Assembly: GCA_902796875.1 (NCBI GenBank)
Contig: CADBQT010000134.1
Coordinates: 1-6,206, forward strand
Reading direction: 5' to 3'
Length of the DNA: 6,206 bases
From: an uncultured Eubacteriales bacterium
GTDB taxonomy: Bacteria > Bacillota > Clostridia > Peptostreptococcales > Anaerovoracaceae
A program made the position numbers and the translations under genes. The stretch's first letter is position 1. Every line of letters starts with the position of its first letter. Positions 4,877 to 6,206 of the stretch are shown here, in pieces. Under the pieces are notes generated by a model, which was not told the origin of the DNA, searched no databases, and saw only the letters and a list, made by a program, of their open reading frames with translations.

Positions 4877-6064
4877 GACGAAGTCAGAGAAAACAGGAAA
4901 AAGGTCACCGTTGCCGGCATGGGATATGTCGGTCTTTCCCTTGCCGTCGTTTTGTCCCGAAAGTGCAGCGTCACCGTCGTGGACACCGACCGGGAAAGAG
5001 TCGAGGGCTTCCGGCAGGGGAAGATCGGATTTGCCGATCCTCAGATCCGGGACTTTCTGGCCGATCATGAGACGGACATCACCGCGGCCCCGGCCACGGA
5101 CGAAGCCTACAGGGATGCAGATTTCGTTTTCGTTGCCGTGCCCACAAACTACGACGAATCTACCGGCGGCTTCGACACCTCCAGCGTGGAGGAGGTGATC
5201 CAGGCGGCTCTTGCCCGGAATGAGGACAGCACCATCGTCATCCGCTCTACCATCCCCGTGGGCTTTACCGCCCGCATGAGGGAAAAATTCCACACGGACC
5301 GGATCGTCTTCTCCCCGGAATTCCTTCGGGAGAGCCGGGCTCTGGAGGACAGCCTCCGTCCGTCCCGGATCGTCATCGGCGACCGGGATCATCGGGGCGA
5401 GGAAGTGAGAGACCTTCTTCTTGCCAGCATCGAAACGGGAAACGTTCCCGCTCTTCTGACTGGCTGTGAAGCGGCGGAGGCCATCAAGTTGCTCTCACAC
5501 ACCTATCTGGCCATGCGGGTGGCCTTCTTCAACGAAGTGGACACCCTGGCGGAGGACCGTGGCCTGAATGCCGGGGAGATCATCGACGGCATGGGGCTGG
5601 ATCCCCGGATCGGGGCGGAGTACAACAACCCCTCCTTCGGCTACGGAGGGTACTGTCTGCCCAAGGATGTGAAACAGACGGCCGCAGCCTTCGATGGAAA
5701 GGCAGGGGACCTCATTCGAGCCATCCCCGGAGCCAACCGGGGCCGGATGGAGCACATTACCGACCAGATCCTGGACGCCGGGCCTAAGACCGTAGGCATC
5801 TACCGGATCAATTTCAAAGCCGGCAGCGGCAACGCCTGGGAGTCTGCCGTGGTGAAGATCATGGAGGCTCTCATGGAAGAGGGCATCCGGGTCATCATCT
5901 ACGAACCGTCTCTGGAAGCCGATTCCTTCCGTGGCGCTCAGGTCATCGACGATCTGGATGACTTCTGCCGCCAGGCCGACATCATCGCTGCCAACCGGAT
6001 GAGCGAAGAACTGAAGGATTACCGGGAAAAAGTCTACACCCGGGACCTTTACGGCGAGAATTGA
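4874..6064 (+). CDS. ugd: UDP-glucose 6-dehydrogenase
   Basis: The enzyme oxidises UDP-glucose to UDP-glucuronate with two NAD+, supplying precursors for capsule, exopolysaccharide or modified wall glycans. The 396-residue protein is close in length and sequence pattern to the short E. coli-type Ugd (388). It has GMGYVGLS (15-22) for NAD binding, VAVPTNYD, RSTIPVGFT and FSPEFLRES. EAIKLLSHTYLAMRVAFFNEVD carries the catalytic Lys and Asn region, and DPRIGAEYNNPSFGYGGYCLPKD carries the catalytic Cys261. The C-terminal domain ends with RMSEELKDYREKVYTRDLYG. All key residues are intact. The gene stands alone between a terminator upstream and a new promoter downstream; no glycosyltransferase or sugar epimerase is in the window, so the product polysaccharide cannot be named. 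A related UDP-sugar or GDP-mannose dehydrogenase is less likely given the close match to Ugd. Confidence 0.93.
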   Translation: MDEVRENRKKVTVAGMGYVGLSLAVVLSRKCSVTVVDTDRERVEGFRQGKIGFADPQIRDFLADHETDITAAPATDEAYRDADFVFVAVPTNYDESTGGFDTSSVEEVIQAALARNEDSTIVIRSTIPVGFTARMREKFHTDRIVFSPEFLRESRALEDSLRPSRIVIGDRDHRGEEVRDLLLASIETGNVPALLTGCEAAEAIKLLSHTYLAMRVAFFNEVDTLAEDRGLNAGEIIDGMGLDPRIGAEYNNPSFGYGGYCLPKDVKQTAAAFDGKAGDLIRAIPGANRGRMEHITDQILDAGPKTVGIYRINFKAGSGNAWESAVVKIMEALMEEGIRVIIYEPSLEADSFRGAQVIDDLDDFCRQADIIAANRMSEELKDYREKVYTRDLYGEN

Positions 6065-6089
6065 CCCCAGACCGCCTTTCCAAAAAATC

Positions 6090-6118
6090 CGAACAAACCC
6101 CCGAAAATGTGATAGAAT
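6090..6118 (+). promoter_or_regulatory. Extended -10 promoter for a downstream gene
   Basis: TAGAAT (6113-6118) is preceded by TG one base upstream (TGaTAGAAT, 6110-6118). A weak -35 candidate, CGAACA (6090-6095), lies 17 bp before the -10. Transcription would begin near 6125 and run out of the window. It sits in an A+T-rich patch unlike the flanking coding DNA, which supports a regulatory role. Confidence 0.6.
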
Positions 6119-6142
6119 GAATATATCTATGCAGAGCGTTCG

Positions 6143-6174
6143 GGAAACACGGGACGTTACTTTTGCGTGTTTTC
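6143..6174 (+). other. 9-bp stem-loop in the leader after ugd
   Basis: GGAAACACG (6143-6151) pairs with CGTGTTTTC (6166-6174), with one G-T wobble, around a 14-nt loop. It lies about 20 nt after the predicted transcription start of the following gene. No T-tract follows, so it is not an obvious terminator. It may be part of a leader RNA cut by the window edge. The rest of 6065-6206 shows no gene with a ribosome binding site. Confidence 0.45.
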
Positions 6175-6206
6175 ATTAGACGACGAAGTCAACAGCGGAC
6201 CAGGCA

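Noticed and set aside
3941..5392. Long reverse-strand open frame of 483 codons opposite ssb, rpsR and ugd
   Set aside because: It crosses three real genes and a strong terminator, has no recognisable protein motif, and mirrors codon bias on the opposite strand.
6130..6180. 16-codon reading frame after the last promoter as a leader peptide
   Set aside because: There is no Shine-Dalgarno before the ATG and no run of a regulatory amino acid, so nothing supports translation.

Overview
The window is GC-rich DNA that most likely comes from a Clostridia-type Firmicute. The main pointers are the rpsF-ssb-rpsR ribosomal/SSB cluster, strong A+T-rich Shine-Dalgarno and promoter elements set in a GC-rich background, and a PanG-type (Rossmann-like/DUF2520) ketopantoate reductase gene placed directly before panB and panC. 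Taxonomy below phylum cannot be read from the sequence with confidence. All genes lie on the + strand. Long antisense reading frames (for example 928-2277 and 3941-5392) are shadows of GC-rich genes.

Region 1 (1-198) is the 3' end of an unidentified membrane-protein gene. Region 2 (about 260-3468) is a pantothenate (vitamin B5) operon. It has a promoter with an extended -10 element, then a GTG-started panG-like gene, panB, panC, and finally a small Mrr-like PD-(D/E)XK nuclease gene whose ATG overlaps the panC stop (ATGA). PanB makes ketopantoate from 2-ketoisovalerate, the PanG-like protein is inferred to reduce it to pantoate, and PanC joins pantoate to beta-alanine. No panD is present here. 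The nuclease has an intact catalytic signature and a C-terminal membrane anchor, and it is the least expected gene of the window.

Region 3 (about 3469-4800) is the rpsF-ssb-rpsR operon: ribosomal protein S6, single-stranded DNA-binding protein and ribosomal protein S18. It has a clear TTGCAA/TATAAT promoter, a roughly 96-nt structured leader (candidate S6:S18 autoregulatory RNA) and a strong intrinsic terminator right after rpsR. rplI and dnaB do not follow immediately.

Region 4 (4801-6206) holds a complete short-form UDP-glucose 6-dehydrogenase gene (ugd), which supplies UDP-glucuronate for surface polysaccharides. After it comes an intergenic stretch with a second extended -10 promoter and a 9-bp stem-loop, probably the leader of a gene beyond the window.

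Most of the content is ordinary housekeeping. The points most worth following up are the tail-anchored nuclease translationally coupled to panC, the DUF2520 reductase as the operon's ketopantoate reductase, the repeated GGGCCGGC motif around the panG promoter, and the rpsF leader.
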